DNA from: Planctomycetia bacterium
Lineage (GTDB): Bacteria; Planctomycetota; UBA1135; UBA2386
DNA: 33,506 nucleotides
Reading direction: 5' to 3'
Assembly (NCBI GenBank): GCA_005776475.1
Contig: SXPB01000262.1
Span: 1 to 33,506 of the forward strand
Part shown: piece by piece, positions 1-7,834 of the stretch
How positions within the stretch are numbered: the stretch's first letter is position 1
How the letters are laid out: the number at the start of each line of letters is the position of its first letter
The notes under the pieces: model-generated
What the model saw: only the letters and a program-made list of their open reading frames with translations
Database searches by the model: none
What the model was told of the DNA's origin: nothing
Translations under genes and position numbers: made by a program

Positions 1-834
1 CTGCGCATCGAGGAAGCGGCGGCGCGACGCCAGGCAGCCATCGACTCGGGCCAGGAGACGATCGTCGGCGTCAACAAGTACCAACCGGCCACCCAGGAAC
101 CGCTCGACATCCTGTCGATCGACAACACCGCGGTGCGGCAGGCGCAGATCGCGCGGCTGCAGGAACTCAAGCGATCGCGCGACGGCGCCAAGGTGCAGCA
201 AGCGCTGGCGGCGATCACCGCCGGCGCGCGCGGCTCGGCCAACCTGCTCGAACTCGCGGTGCACGCGGTGCAGCTCGGCGCCACCGTCGGCGAAGTGTCG
301 ATGGCGATGGAAGTGGTGTTCGGCCGCCATACCGCGAACCCGCGCACCGTCGCCGGCGTCTATGCTGCAGCCGGCAAGTCGATGCACGATCTGAAGACCG
401 CCCAGACCCGCACCGCCGAGTTCCTGCAGCAGCATGGACGGCGCCCGCGCATCCTGATCGCGACGATGGGCCAGGACGGCCACGACCGCGGCGCGCGCGT
501 CATCGCGAGTGCGTTCGCCGACATGGGCTTCGATGTCGACATCGGCCCGTTGTTCCAGACGCCGGACGAAGTCGTGAAGCAGGCTGTCGAGAACGACGTG
601 CACCTGGTTGGCATCAGTTCACTCGCCGGTGGCCACAAGACGCTGCTGCCCGAACTCGTGCGGTTGCTGCGCGCAGCCGGCCGGCCCGACGTGCGCGTCG
701 TCGCCGGCGGCGTCATCCCTCCGCCGGACTGGCCGGCGCTGCGCGACGCGGGTGTCGTCGAGATCTTCGGCCCGGGAACCGTGATCCCGCAGGCGGCGCT
801 GCGACTGCTCGACCTGCTCGGCGCGAAACCCTGA
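1..834 (+). CDS. mutB: Methylmalonyl-CoA mutase large subunit, C-terminal part (5' end outside window)
   Basis: The frame is open from base 1 to the TGA at 832-834, so the N-terminal catalytic barrel lies outside the window. What remains is the end of the catalytic domain, the linker and the whole B12-binding domain. The cobalamin motif GQDGHDRG, with its axial-ligand histidine, is intact. It is followed by GPLFQTPDEV, the SSLAGGH segment and GGVIPP, all characteristic of the MutB/McmA large subunit. The enzyme isomerises (R)-methylmalonyl-CoA to succinyl-CoA in propionate and branched-chain catabolism, using adenosylcobalamin in the cytoplasm. The domain ends at its normal length with no truncation. 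Isobutyryl-CoA mutase or an ethylmalonyl-type mutase is the alternative; the missing N-terminus is needed to separate them. Confidence 0.93.
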   Translation: MRIEEAAARRQAAIDSGQETIVGVNKYQPATQEPLDILSIDNTAVRQAQIARLQELKRSRDGAKVQQALAAITAGARGSANLLELAVHAVQLGATVGEVSMAMEVVFGRHTANPRTVAGVYAAAGKSMHDLKTAQTRTAEFLQQHGRRPRILIATMGQDGHDRGARVIASAFADMGFDVDIGPLFQTPDEVVKQAVENDVHLVGISSLAGGHKTLLPELVRLLRAAGRPDVRVVAGGVIPPPDWPALRDAGVVEIFGPGTVIPQAALRLLDLLGAKP

Positions 835-888
835 AGTCTCGCGCCAGCCACGACCTGCGCTTCGTGCGCCGCGCGACTTCGAGCCTTC

Positions 889-921
889 CTGCTGCGGCCA
901 CCCCACGACCTCCCGCGGCAG
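889..921 (+). terminator. Possible stem-loop downstream of the mutase gene
   Basis: CTGCTGCGG (889-897) can pair with CCGCGGCAG (913-921) over nine base pairs, one of them a G-U wobble, around a 15-base loop. No T-run follows, so this is at best a weak intrinsic terminator. It lies between the mutase stop and the Shine-Dalgarno of the CBS gene. Chance pairing in GC-rich DNA is a real alternative. Confidence 0.25.
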
Positions 922-944
922 CGGTAGTCTTCCGGTCTTCCCCC

Positions 945-950
945 AGGAGG
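945..950 (+). promoter_or_regulatory. Strong Shine-Dalgarno for the CBS-domain gene
   Basis: A perfect AGGAGG lies four bases before the ATG at 955. It fixes this start over nearby in-frame alternatives and contrasts with the poorly marked starts of most exported proteins in the window. Confidence 0.8.
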
Positions 951-954
951 AACC

Positions 955-1539
955 ATGAAGGTGCAGGACGTGATGACCAGGTCGCCCGCGACCTGTCTGC
1001 TGCAGGATTCGCTGCACACCGCCGCCCAGAAACTCTGGGAGCGTGATTGCGGCTGTCTGCCGGTGGTCGATCCCGACGGTCGACCGATTGCGATGCTGAC
1101 CGATCGCGACGTGTGCATGGCGGCGTGGAGCCAAGGGCTGCCACTGCACGAAATGCAGGTCGCGACGGCAATGAGCCGGCAACTCGTCTCCTGCCGGCTG
1201 CAGGAAGAGACCAGTGCCGTCGCATCGCGCATGGCCAAGCACGGGGTGCGCCGTCTGCCCGTGCTCGATGCCGATGGGATTCTCGTCGGCATCGTGTCGC
1301 TGAACGACCTCGCTGCGCTCGCGCGCCGGCAACCAGCCCTCGGCTCGGTCGCCACGGTCGATGCGTTGGTCGTGCTGCTGGCAGTGAGCCAACCGCGACC
1401 CTGCGACTCGGCAACAGCTGCGGCAGTGACGACGAACGCCACGACGACGACGAACGCCACGGCGACGACGAACCACGCGGATCCCGTGATCCCACGACCG
1501 GAAGTGGCCAAGACCGCAGCCCCCGCCGCTTCGGCGTGA
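955..1539 (+). CDS. Two-CBS-domain protein with a Thr/Asn-rich repeat tail
   Basis: The 194-residue product has tandem CBS modules at about residues 1-60 and 70-125. Typical CBS signatures are visible: VQDVMTRSPATC at the start, CLPVVDPDGRPIAMLTDRD closing the first module and RRLPVLDADGILVGIVSLNDL closing the second. Paired CBS modules usually bind adenine nucleotides and act as energy or redox sensors, here without an attached enzyme. From about residue 130 the protein leaves the family and becomes low-complexity, Ala/Thr rich, with three copies of a TTNAT-type hexapeptide at 159-176. No signal peptide is seen, so it should be cytoplasmic. Its partner cannot be deduced. The perfect Shine-Dalgarno makes the start secure. 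The gene ends three bases from the convergent SET-domain gene. Confidence 0.9.
   Translation: MKVQDVMTRSPATCLLQDSLHTAAQKLWERDCGCLPVVDPDGRPIAMLTDRDVCMAAWSQGLPLHEMQVATAMSRQLVSCRLQEETSAVASRMAKHGVRRLPVLDADGILVGIVSLNDLAALARRQPALGSVATVDALVVLLAVSQPRPCDSATAAAVTTNATTTTNATATTNHADPVIPRPEVAKTAAPAASA
1429..1482 (+). repeat. Three imperfect 18-bp tandem repeats inside the CBS gene
   Basis: Units 1429-1446, 1447-1464 and 1465-1482 all begin ACGACGAA and differ at a few positions. They encode TTNATT, TTNATA and TTNHAD. The unit is a multiple of three, so copy-number change would keep the frame. Confidence 0.75.
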
Positions 1540-1542
1540 CCT

Positions 1543-1983
1543 TCACGCCGTCGGAAACCAGACCGGCGCCGGATCATCCGGGCGCCCGTGGTAGTTGATG
1601 GTCACCTCGGTCCCGACCGCGATGTCAGTGACCGCGGTGATCAACAACAGCCGCGCCCCAGGCACGATCCGGAACGTCGCGTTGGCCGGACAGGCGTGGT
1701 TGTAGAGCGACGCCCACCCGAGCCCGCACGCGTTGTGCGTCGCGTCCCAATAGAACCAGTAGTCGTCGAGATACGTGCCCCGCAGCGGCGCCAAGTGCGC
1801 GCGCGGCACCACCAGCACCGGCGCGCGTTCGAGCAGATCGCCGGCGCGGAACGGGCGCACGGCCACGACTCCGCGACCACGGGCAGGCAGCTCGCGCACC
1901 TGCAGCCCCAGCGGCGGCAAGGGATCGAGAGAATCGGGACCTTCTTCTTCGCGCATCACATCCGTAGGCGAACGTGCCATCAT
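1543..1983 (-). CDS. Small SET-domain protein (putative protein-lysine methyltransferase)
   Basis: The 146-residue protein is little more than a SET core. An N-terminal GRGVVAVRPFRAGD segment matches the usual start of a SET domain. YNHACPANA (about 94-102) corresponds to the NHS-type cofactor-binding motif, and GTEVTINYHG (about 124-133) matches the GEELxxxY motif carrying the catalytic tyrosine. SET enzymes transfer methyl from S-adenosylmethionine to lysine; bacterial targets are mostly unknown. No post-SET cysteine cluster is seen. The frame stays open upstream into the kinase gene, so I chose the first ATG after the kinase stop at 2024; a second ATG three bases on is equally possible. 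The gene lies 40 bases downstream of the kinase on the same strand and may be co-transcribed with it. Confidence 0.8.
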   Translation of the reverse strand: MMARSPTDVMREEEGPDSLDPLPPLGLQVRELPARGRGVVAVRPFRAGDLLERAPVLVVPRAHLAPLRGTYLDDYWFYWDATHNACGLGWASLYNHACPANATFRIVPGARLLLITAVTDIAVGTEVTINYHGRPDDPAPVWFPTA

Positions 1984-2023
1984 CCACACTACCGACGCGC
2001 CGAGAGCGAAGCGACCGCCTGCT

Positions 2024-3427
2024 TCAGAAGCCGCCGCCAGCACCCGTGCCAGCACCGACGCCGACCAGGCGCGGCTGGCCGAGTCCAGGCAACAGCACGA
2101 CGAATGCAGCGCCACCGAACGCCGAATCCTCACACCAGATCAGGCCGCCGAGGCGGGCGACGATCGCGCGGCTGGTGGCGAGCCCGAGGCCCGTGCCCGA
2201 GGGCTTGTCGGTGAGGTGGTCCCGCAGCTGATGGAACTTGTCGAACACGGCGTGGCGCGCGTTCATGGGCACGCCCGGCCCGCTGTCTTCGATGCGCATC
2301 TCCCAGCCTTCGTCGCGTGCAGCCAGCGCGATCCGCACCCTGCCGCCATCGGGAGTGAACTTGATCGCGTTGTCGACGAGGTGGCGCGCCACCTGGTCGA
2401 GGCGCCGCCGATCGCCCAGCAACTTCGGCACGCCGGCGCCGATCTCGGTGACCAACTCGATCTGCCGCACGTGTGCCTTGGCCCGGAACTCGCCGACGAC
2501 CGACTGCACGATGTCGCCGCCGTCCACCGGCTCCGACGTGAACGCCGCCTCGCCACTCTCGAGTTGCAGGTAGTCGAACATCCCGTCGACCAGCCGACTC
2601 AGCTGCAGGCCTTCCTCGTGGATGACGTGCACGAACTCCGGCCACTCGATGTTCTCGCCCGGCAACATGTGCCGCAGGATCTCCGAGTAGGCGCAGATGT
2701 TGGTCAGCGGCGTGCGCAACTCGTGCGACACACTCGACAGGAAACTGTCCTTCAGCCGCTGCAGTTCGAACGTGCGCGTGCTGTCGACCAACAGGAACAC
2801 GCAGCCGAACTCCTGGCCGGTGCGTTTCGAAACCGCCCGAACCGCGGCGAGGTCGTAGACGACGTCGCGGCACGGAATGCCCGAATAGCGGATCGCCGGC
2901 AGCTCTTCGGCGGTGATCGCGGGATTGGCCAACGCCTGCCAGGCTTCGCGGGCGCGTTGCGCCAGTTCCGGCATCAATGCATCCCACAACATCGCGCCCG
3001 CCGGCTCGTGGCGTGGCGAACGCATCGCGCGCGCCGCGGCGGGATTGGCGAGCACGATCTCACCACTGTCGTCGACCACCACGACGCCTTCGCCCAGCGC
3101 CTCCAGCACCGAACGGAAACGTTCGTAGGCCATCTCCAACGACATCGCGCGGGCGATCGCGTCGCGTTCGCCTTCGGCCCGGGCCGAGCGAGCCATGATC
3201 TGCAACTGCTGCGCCGCCTGCGAACGCATCGCCAGCCGTTCGACCACCATCGCCAGGAACGCTGCCGACACGACGAGACCGCCGCCGGCCCCGTGGGCGC
3301 CGCACAACAGAGCCACTCCAAACAGCCCGATGCCGACGATCGCCATGCGCAACCACGGGCGTGAACGCAGCGGCTGCGCCATCGGCGGCAGGCCTGCGGA
3401 CACCACGGGTTCAGGGACGCTGGACAT
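2024..3427 (-). CDS. Membrane sensor histidine kinase with a PAS domain
   Basis: The 467-residue product has two close hydrophobic segments (about 27-44 and 49-66), a coiled linker, and a PAS-like domain from about 102 that opens with FRSVLEALGEGVVVVDDSG. The HisKA motif SHELRTP follows, with phospho-acceptor H235. The ATPase boxes are all present: N box NAIKF (N353), G1 DSGPGV (381-386), F box FDKF (395-398) and G2 GTGLGL (411-416). It should autophosphorylate and pass phosphate to a response regulator. None is encoded in the window, so it is an orphan kinase. The two membrane segments leave almost no periplasmic loop, which points to an internal or membrane-borne stimulus. The chosen ATG has a GAGG upstream; longer versions would run into the divergent gene at 3513. 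The last 20 residues are Gly-rich. Confidence 0.93.
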   Translation of the reverse strand: MSSVPEPVVSAGLPPMAQPLRSRPWLRMAIVGIGLFGVALLCGAHGAGGGLVVSAAFLAMVVERLAMRSQAAQQLQIMARSARAEGERDAIARAMSLEMAYERFRSVLEALGEGVVVVDDSGEIVLANPAAARAMRSPRHEPAGAMLWDALMPELAQRAREAWQALANPAITAEELPAIRYSGIPCRDVVYDLAAVRAVSKRTGQEFGCVFLLVDSTRTFELQRLKDSFLSSVSHELRTPLTNICAYSEILRHMLPGENIEWPEFVHVIHEEGLQLSRLVDGMFDYLQLESGEAAFTSEPVDGGDIVQSVVGEFRAKAHVRQIELVTEIGAGVPKLLGDRRRLDQVARHLVDNAIKFTPDGGRVRIALAARDEGWEMRIEDSGPGVPMNARHAVFDKFHQLRDHLTDKPSGTGLGLATSRAIVARLGGLIWCEDSAFGGAAFVVLLPGLGQPRLVGVGAGTGAGGGF

Positions 3428-3512
3428 CGCCTCGGATATCGAAACTCGACCGGGCTGGTCTTGATACGGGACAGCCTCTAGGCGGAGTGCCGGCGCTGCC
3501 GATGAGCCCAGC
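3428..3512. promoter_or_regulatory. Divergent intergenic region, kinase versus HEAT operon
   Basis: These 85 bases separate the histidine kinase (minus) from the HEAT-repeat gene (plus), so both promoters should lie here or just inside the coding ends. I see no clear -10/-35 pair and no strong Shine-Dalgarno before 3513. Confidence 0.4.
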
Positions 3513-4721
3513 ATGGGTCTGCTCGCACTGTGCCTCGTTGCCGTCCTGTCGCCGCAAGAGCCCGTTCCGTCGCCACCGCGACCGGCGATCGCTTCGGTGC
3601 CAACGGCGCCTGACGACGCCGCCGACCTCGCCGCATTGGCGAAGGCGGAAGCGGACAAGGCGCAGGCCGACCCGACCGAACTCGCACGGCTCACCGAAAG
3701 CACGAACGCGAAGATTGCGGCGCGCGCAGCGTTCCTGCTCGCGGAGCGCAAGGACCGTCCCGCCTACGAACCGATGCGCATCGTCGCGCGGCGGAGCCCG
3801 CACGCCGAGGCTCGCGCCCTGGCGATGGCCGGAATCTCGCGCATCGCCGACGTCGGCTCCACCGCGACCGCCATCGACGCGCTCACGGACGACGATCGAC
3901 GCGTGCGCACCTTCGCCGCGCAACTGCTCGGCAAACTCAAGCGGCCGACCGCGATCGATCCTCTGCTCGCAGTGATCGAACGCTCCCGCACGACCACCGC
4001 CGTCGGCCCGGCCACGGATCTGCAGGCTTGCCTGCTGGCACTGCACGACTTCGGCGCCCACGACAAAGTGCTGCGCGCGGCCATGGCATTGCACGACGGC
4101 AAGGCGGAAGGAACCGGTCCGGCACTCGCCTTCTGTTGCCAGGGTCTGCTCGGCAAGATGGCGCCCGCCGACCAGACCACATTCCTGCTGGCGATCCTCG
4201 CCCATCGCGAATCGGTGGTGCGTCGCTTCGCCATCGCCGAACTTGCCGCGCGACAGGACCCGAACACTGCGAGCGCGCTCGAAAGCCGCCTCGCCATCGA
4301 GGGTGACGAACTGCGGCCACTGGTCGAAGTCGCCCTCGCGCGCGTGCGCAACGACCGTTCGTCGCCCCCGAGCGACGAAGTCGAGCGTGCGAAGAACAAC
4401 CTGCAGGCGATCGTCGCAAAGGTCAGTCTCGGCTGGCAGCAGCTGAGCACGGCCCAGCAGGGGCTCGCGGCCGGTGTGCCGGTGTTGCTGCTGGCGTTCG
4501 CGATCTGGCTGCGCAGGCATCGGCGCGCAAGTGCGGCGGCGGCAGTCGCGGCGGACACTGCCGCCATGGTGCAACCTTCGGAGGAGTTCGCTGCAGAACT
4601 CGCCGACGAAGCGAACGCGGCCGCGCAGGAGGTCGATGAGCTGACCCTGGCGACCGACGACACCTCGACCATGGTGACCGACGACGCCGAGGTCCCGGAC
4701 GAAACGGCAGCGGCCCGGTGA
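3513..4721 (+). CDS. Membrane-anchored HEAT-repeat protein
   Basis: The 402-residue protein begins with a short hydrophobic segment (MGLLALCLVAVL) that could be a signal peptide. Next comes an Ala/Pro-rich stretch, then helical repeats at about 60-285 with the spacing of HEAT/PBS-lyase repeats; segments such as DDDRRVRTFAAQLLGKL and RESVVRRFAIAELAAR are typical. A single transmembrane helix (LAAGVPVLLLAFAIWL, about 312-330) is followed by a basic RRHRR stop-transfer and an acidic, Ala-rich tail. HEAT solenoids are protein-binding scaffolds; I infer that the solenoid faces the periplasm or outside. The stop overlaps the GTG of the next gene, so the two are probably co-translated. The specific role is unknown. 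Confidence 0.8.
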   Translation: MGLLALCLVAVLSPQEPVPSPPRPAIASVPTAPDDAADLAALAKAEADKAQADPTELARLTESTNAKIAARAAFLLAERKDRPAYEPMRIVARRSPHAEARALAMAGISRIADVGSTATAIDALTDDDRRVRTFAAQLLGKLKRPTAIDPLLAVIERSRTTTAVGPATDLQACLLALHDFGAHDKVLRAAMALHDGKAEGTGPALAFCCQGLLGKMAPADQTTFLLAILAHRESVVRRFAIAELAARQDPNTASALESRLAIEGDELRPLVEVALARVRNDRSSPPSDEVERAKNNLQAIVAKVSLGWQQLSTAQQGLAAGVPVLLLAFAIWLRRHRRASAAAAVAADTAAMVQPSEEFAAELADEANAAAQEVDELTLATDDTSTMVTDDAEVPDETAAAR

Positions 4722-5893
4722 GGGCGACGATGGGCCCGTTGCCGCGAACGCTTGCTGGACTGGTGCTGGTCGCGGGCTCGCTCCCGGCCCAGGCGCAGAC
4801 TGCGAACGTTTCGCTGCACGTCGCCTTCGCGGCCGCTCCGCTGCGCGCCTCGACCCCGGCCGTGGCGTGGTTGTGCAACCACTGGCTGCCGCTGCAACCC
4901 GAATGGCCGCGCGGCCTCGACCCCAAGGGCCCCTTCCACGTCGTCGTCGATGGCGATGGCATCCGGATCGATGCGCACGCGAGCGCTGTGCCGCCGCAGA
5001 CCGCCTGGTTCGGTTCGCTGACCATCGCCGATGCCGCGCCGGCGACGTTCGCCGGTGGCATCGATGGCGTCGAAGACTGGTTCGTGCCGCACTCGCTGCC
5101 CGTTCCCGCGGAATGGATGCGCCTGCTCGGCGAACTCGACGCGCTGCAGCTCGGCCATCCGCGCACGTTGGCCACCGCAGTGCTGGTCGGCCACGTTGCC
5201 GGCGGCCTCGCCCACGATGACCCGCGCGCCGAACTGCTGCTCGTCGCTGCGACTTCGTGCGGCGATGCGACCTGGACCGCGTGGGCCACACCCGACCATC
5301 TGCGCGTGCGCGGTCGCTCCGATGGCGGACTGACGCTGCCGGCGCTGCTGACCTGGTTGGGGCTCACCCAGGAATCGCCGCGGCACGGCCGTTCGGTGCG
5401 CGCGTTCGCCGCCCGCGACGAAGATGCCGCCGAAGCCGCGCGGCAGTTGTTGCGCAGCGCGCCAGAACACGCGATGCCGACGCTGCGGGCACTGCTCGCC
5501 GCCGACGACGCAACCCGCCTCGCCGCGATCGACACGATGGTGCGGCACGGGGCCAGCGACGAACTGCCGGCGATCGTCGGCGCCGCCGGCAAGGACTCGC
5601 CCTGGGCGACGCTCGCCGCGGCCGATGCCCTGCGCGCGCTGTGGCCGCACGCTTCGCCGATCGCGCGGCAACGCACCCGCGAAGCCCTGGCGCGCTCCGC
5701 CAGCCTCGACCTGCGCGCGTTCGATCCCGACCGCGACTTCGCCGTGGCACGGCTCGGCGGCGGCAACAGCGACTCCGGCAGCGAACCGTCACCGGCCCAG
5801 GTGCGGGCGCTCGTCTGGCTCGGCCTGTTCGCCGTCGGCCTGTTCTGGCTGCTGCGCCGCGAACGACTGCGCACGGAGAAGAACCAGCACTGA
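4718..5893 (+). CDS. Exported HEAT-like protein with C-terminal membrane anchor
   Basis: The product is 391 residues if started at the GTG that overlaps the previous stop (GTGA). An in-frame ATG at 4730 would remove four residues and gives an equally good signal peptide (RTLAGLVLVAGSLPAQAQ). Residues 25-230 form a domain I do not recognise. About 240-345 contains alpha-helical repeats resembling HEAT (AMPTLRALLAADDATRLAAI and following). A terminal transmembrane helix (RALVWLGLFAVGLFWLL, about 364-380) ends in a basic tail. The layout mirrors the preceding gene: helical repeats plus a C-terminal anchor. The two proteins may therefore form a membrane-bound complex, though this is inference. 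Confidence 0.75.
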   Translation: MRATMGPLPRTLAGLVLVAGSLPAQAQTANVSLHVAFAAAPLRASTPAVAWLCNHWLPLQPEWPRGLDPKGPFHVVVDGDGIRIDAHASAVPPQTAWFGSLTIADAAPATFAGGIDGVEDWFVPHSLPVPAEWMRLLGELDALQLGHPRTLATAVLVGHVAGGLAHDDPRAELLLVAATSCGDATWTAWATPDHLRVRGRSDGGLTLPALLTWLGLTQESPRHGRSVRAFAARDEDAAEAARQLLRSAPEHAMPTLRALLAADDATRLAAIDTMVRHGASDELPAIVGAAGKDSPWATLAAADALRALWPHASPIARQRTREALARSASLDLRAFDPDRDFAVARLGGGNSDSGSEPSPAQVRALVWLGLFAVGLFWLLRRERLRTEKNQH

Positions 5894-5938
5894 GCGCCGC
5901 CGGGACGCCGCATCCATTCGGTATGCTGCCGCGTCCGC

Positions 5939-7834
5939 ATGCAGGCCACGCTCGTCCGGTTGCTCACTGTCGTTCTGCCCTGCCTGCCGATCCTCGCGCA
6001 GACGCGCCCGCTGCCGCATCCACTCGAACCGTCGGCGGCATGGCTCGCGGCGATCGAACGCCAGACCCGCACGCAAGACGGTCGCCCCGGCCCGGCGAGC
6101 TGGACCAACTACGCGCAGTACTCGATCGTCGCGGAACTGCTGCCCGACACCGCCCGGGTGCAGGGTCGCGTCGAAATGACGTTCCACAACCGGTCGCCCG
6201 AAGAAGTCGCGTCGCTGTGGATCCACCTGCGCCAGAACCTGCACGCGCCCGACGCCGTGCGCAACATCCCGGTCGAGGTCACCGGCGGCATCGAGCTCGG
6301 CCAGTGGACCGTCGACGGCAACGGCGCCCACACCGCCCAGCGCGGCACGCGGCTCGAGTTGTTCTTGCCGGAACCGCTGCCTGGCGACGGCAAGGCCAAG
6401 GTCGCGGTCGAGTTCGCGTTCACGGTTCCCGACGGCGAAGCGCCGCGCATGGGCCGCGTCGGCAACGAACTGTTTTTCCTCGGTTACTGGTATCCGCAGT
6501 TCGCGGTGTGCGACGACGTGCGTGGCTGGGTCGTCGAGCCGTACCTGGGCGAGAGCGAGTTCTACATGGGCTATGCCGACTACGACGTCGCCTTCACGGC
6601 GCCGAAGGGTTGGCTCGTCCAGGCCACGGGCACGTTGCAGAACCCGGCGGCAGTGCTCCCCGAGACGATCCGCAAGGATCTGGCCACGGCGGCCAGCGGC
6701 GATGCGATCGTGCGCGTCGTCACCAAGGAGCACCACGCCGGCAACGGGATCGCCACCGCCGACGCGGCGCCGACGCGCACGTGGCGCTTCCGCGGCGAGA
6801 AGGTGCGCGACTTCGCGATCGCGACTTCGCCGCACTACCTGTGGGACGCGACGTCGGTCGTGGTCGGCGACCGCGACGGCGACGGCAAGGACGATCGCTG
6901 CCTCGTGCAGGTGATGTACCGGCCCGAAGCCGTCACCTGGCGCAACGCCTGCCACTTCGCACAGCACACGATCGGCACGCTGAGCCGCGACCTCGCTCCG
7001 TATCCCTGGCCGCACGCGACCACCGTCGAGGGCATTCTCGGTGGTGGCATGGAGTACCCGATGCTGGTGCTGTGCGGCGACCAACGCACGCCGTTCGCCA
7101 ACCAGAGCCTGATCGCGCACGAACTCGCGCACATGTGGTTTCCGATGCTGGTCGGCAGCGACGAGACCGCGTTCGGCTGGCAGGACGAAGGCCTGGTCGA
7201 TTGGTTCACGGCCCGGCTCGAACGCGACTACTGGAAGCAACAGCGCCCGAGTGCCGCCCAACGCGACTACCTGTCGGTGGTCTCGCTCGGGCTCGATCGC
7301 GAACCGATGCTCACGCACGCCGACCACCTGCAGCACGAGACGAGCTACGTCTACCTCTGCTACACCAAGCCCGCCGCGGTTCTGCAGCAGCTCGCCGGCA
7401 TGCTGGGTGAAGACAAGGTCGCGGCGGCGCTGCGTGAGTACACGCGAACCTGGGCGTTCGCGCATCCGACGCCCGAAGACTTCTTCGCGACGATGAACCG
7501 CGCGCTCGGCCAGGATCTCGGCTGGTACTGGAGCACCTGGTGGACGGAGACGTGGACGCTCGACCACGCAATCGCCGCCGTGCGCGCCACCGCCGACGGC
7601 AAGGGCAGCGAGGTCGTCGTCGAGGATCACGGCCGCGCGCCGCATCCGGCCCGCGTGCAGGTGACCTTCGCCGATGGCACGACCGCCGAGCAGACGGTGC
7701 CGGTCACCCGCTGGCTTGCCGGCGAACGCAGCGTCGTGCTGACGTTTCCGGGCAAGATCACCGCCGCGAAGCTCGATCCCGCGCAGACGACGCTCGACAT
7801 CGAACGCAGCAACGACACGTGGACGGCGAAGTGA
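5939..7834 (+). CDS. Exported M1-family zinc aminopeptidase
   Basis: The 631-residue protein opens with a signal peptide (MQATLVRLLTVVLPCLPILAQ) and an M1-type beta-rich N-terminal domain. The zinc site is complete: HELAH at 394-398 (ligands H394 and H398, catalytic E395) followed 18 residues later by E417, the HExxH-X18-E signature of the M1/gluzincin clan. The substrate-binding GxMEN motif appears as GGGMEYP (about 368-374), with Tyr where Asn is usual. The enzyme should remove N-terminal residues from peptides outside the cytoplasm. It follows the HEAT genes after 45 bases, and its stop overlaps the MATE gene start. Epoxide hydrolase-type M1 relatives are possible but less likely. Confidence 0.92.
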   Translation: MQATLVRLLTVVLPCLPILAQTRPLPHPLEPSAAWLAAIERQTRTQDGRPGPASWTNYAQYSIVAELLPDTARVQGRVEMTFHNRSPEEVASLWIHLRQNLHAPDAVRNIPVEVTGGIELGQWTVDGNGAHTAQRGTRLELFLPEPLPGDGKAKVAVEFAFTVPDGEAPRMGRVGNELFFLGYWYPQFAVCDDVRGWVVEPYLGESEFYMGYADYDVAFTAPKGWLVQATGTLQNPAAVLPETIRKDLATAASGDAIVRVVTKEHHAGNGIATADAAPTRTWRFRGEKVRDFAIATSPHYLWDATSVVVGDRDGDGKDDRCLVQVMYRPEAVTWRNACHFAQHTIGTLSRDLAPYPWPHATTVEGILGGGMEYPMLVLCGDQRTPFANQSLIAHELAHMWFPMLVGSDETAFGWQDEGLVDWFTARLERDYWKQQRPSAAQRDYLSVVSLGLDREPMLTHADHLQHETSYVYLCYTKPAAVLQQLAGMLGEDKVAAALREYTRTWAFAHPTPEDFFATMNRALGQDLGWYWSTWWTETWTLDHAIAAVRATADGKGSEVVVEDHGRAPHPARVQVTFADGTTAEQTVPVTRWLAGERSVVLTFPGKITAAKLDPAQTTLDIERSNDTWTAK

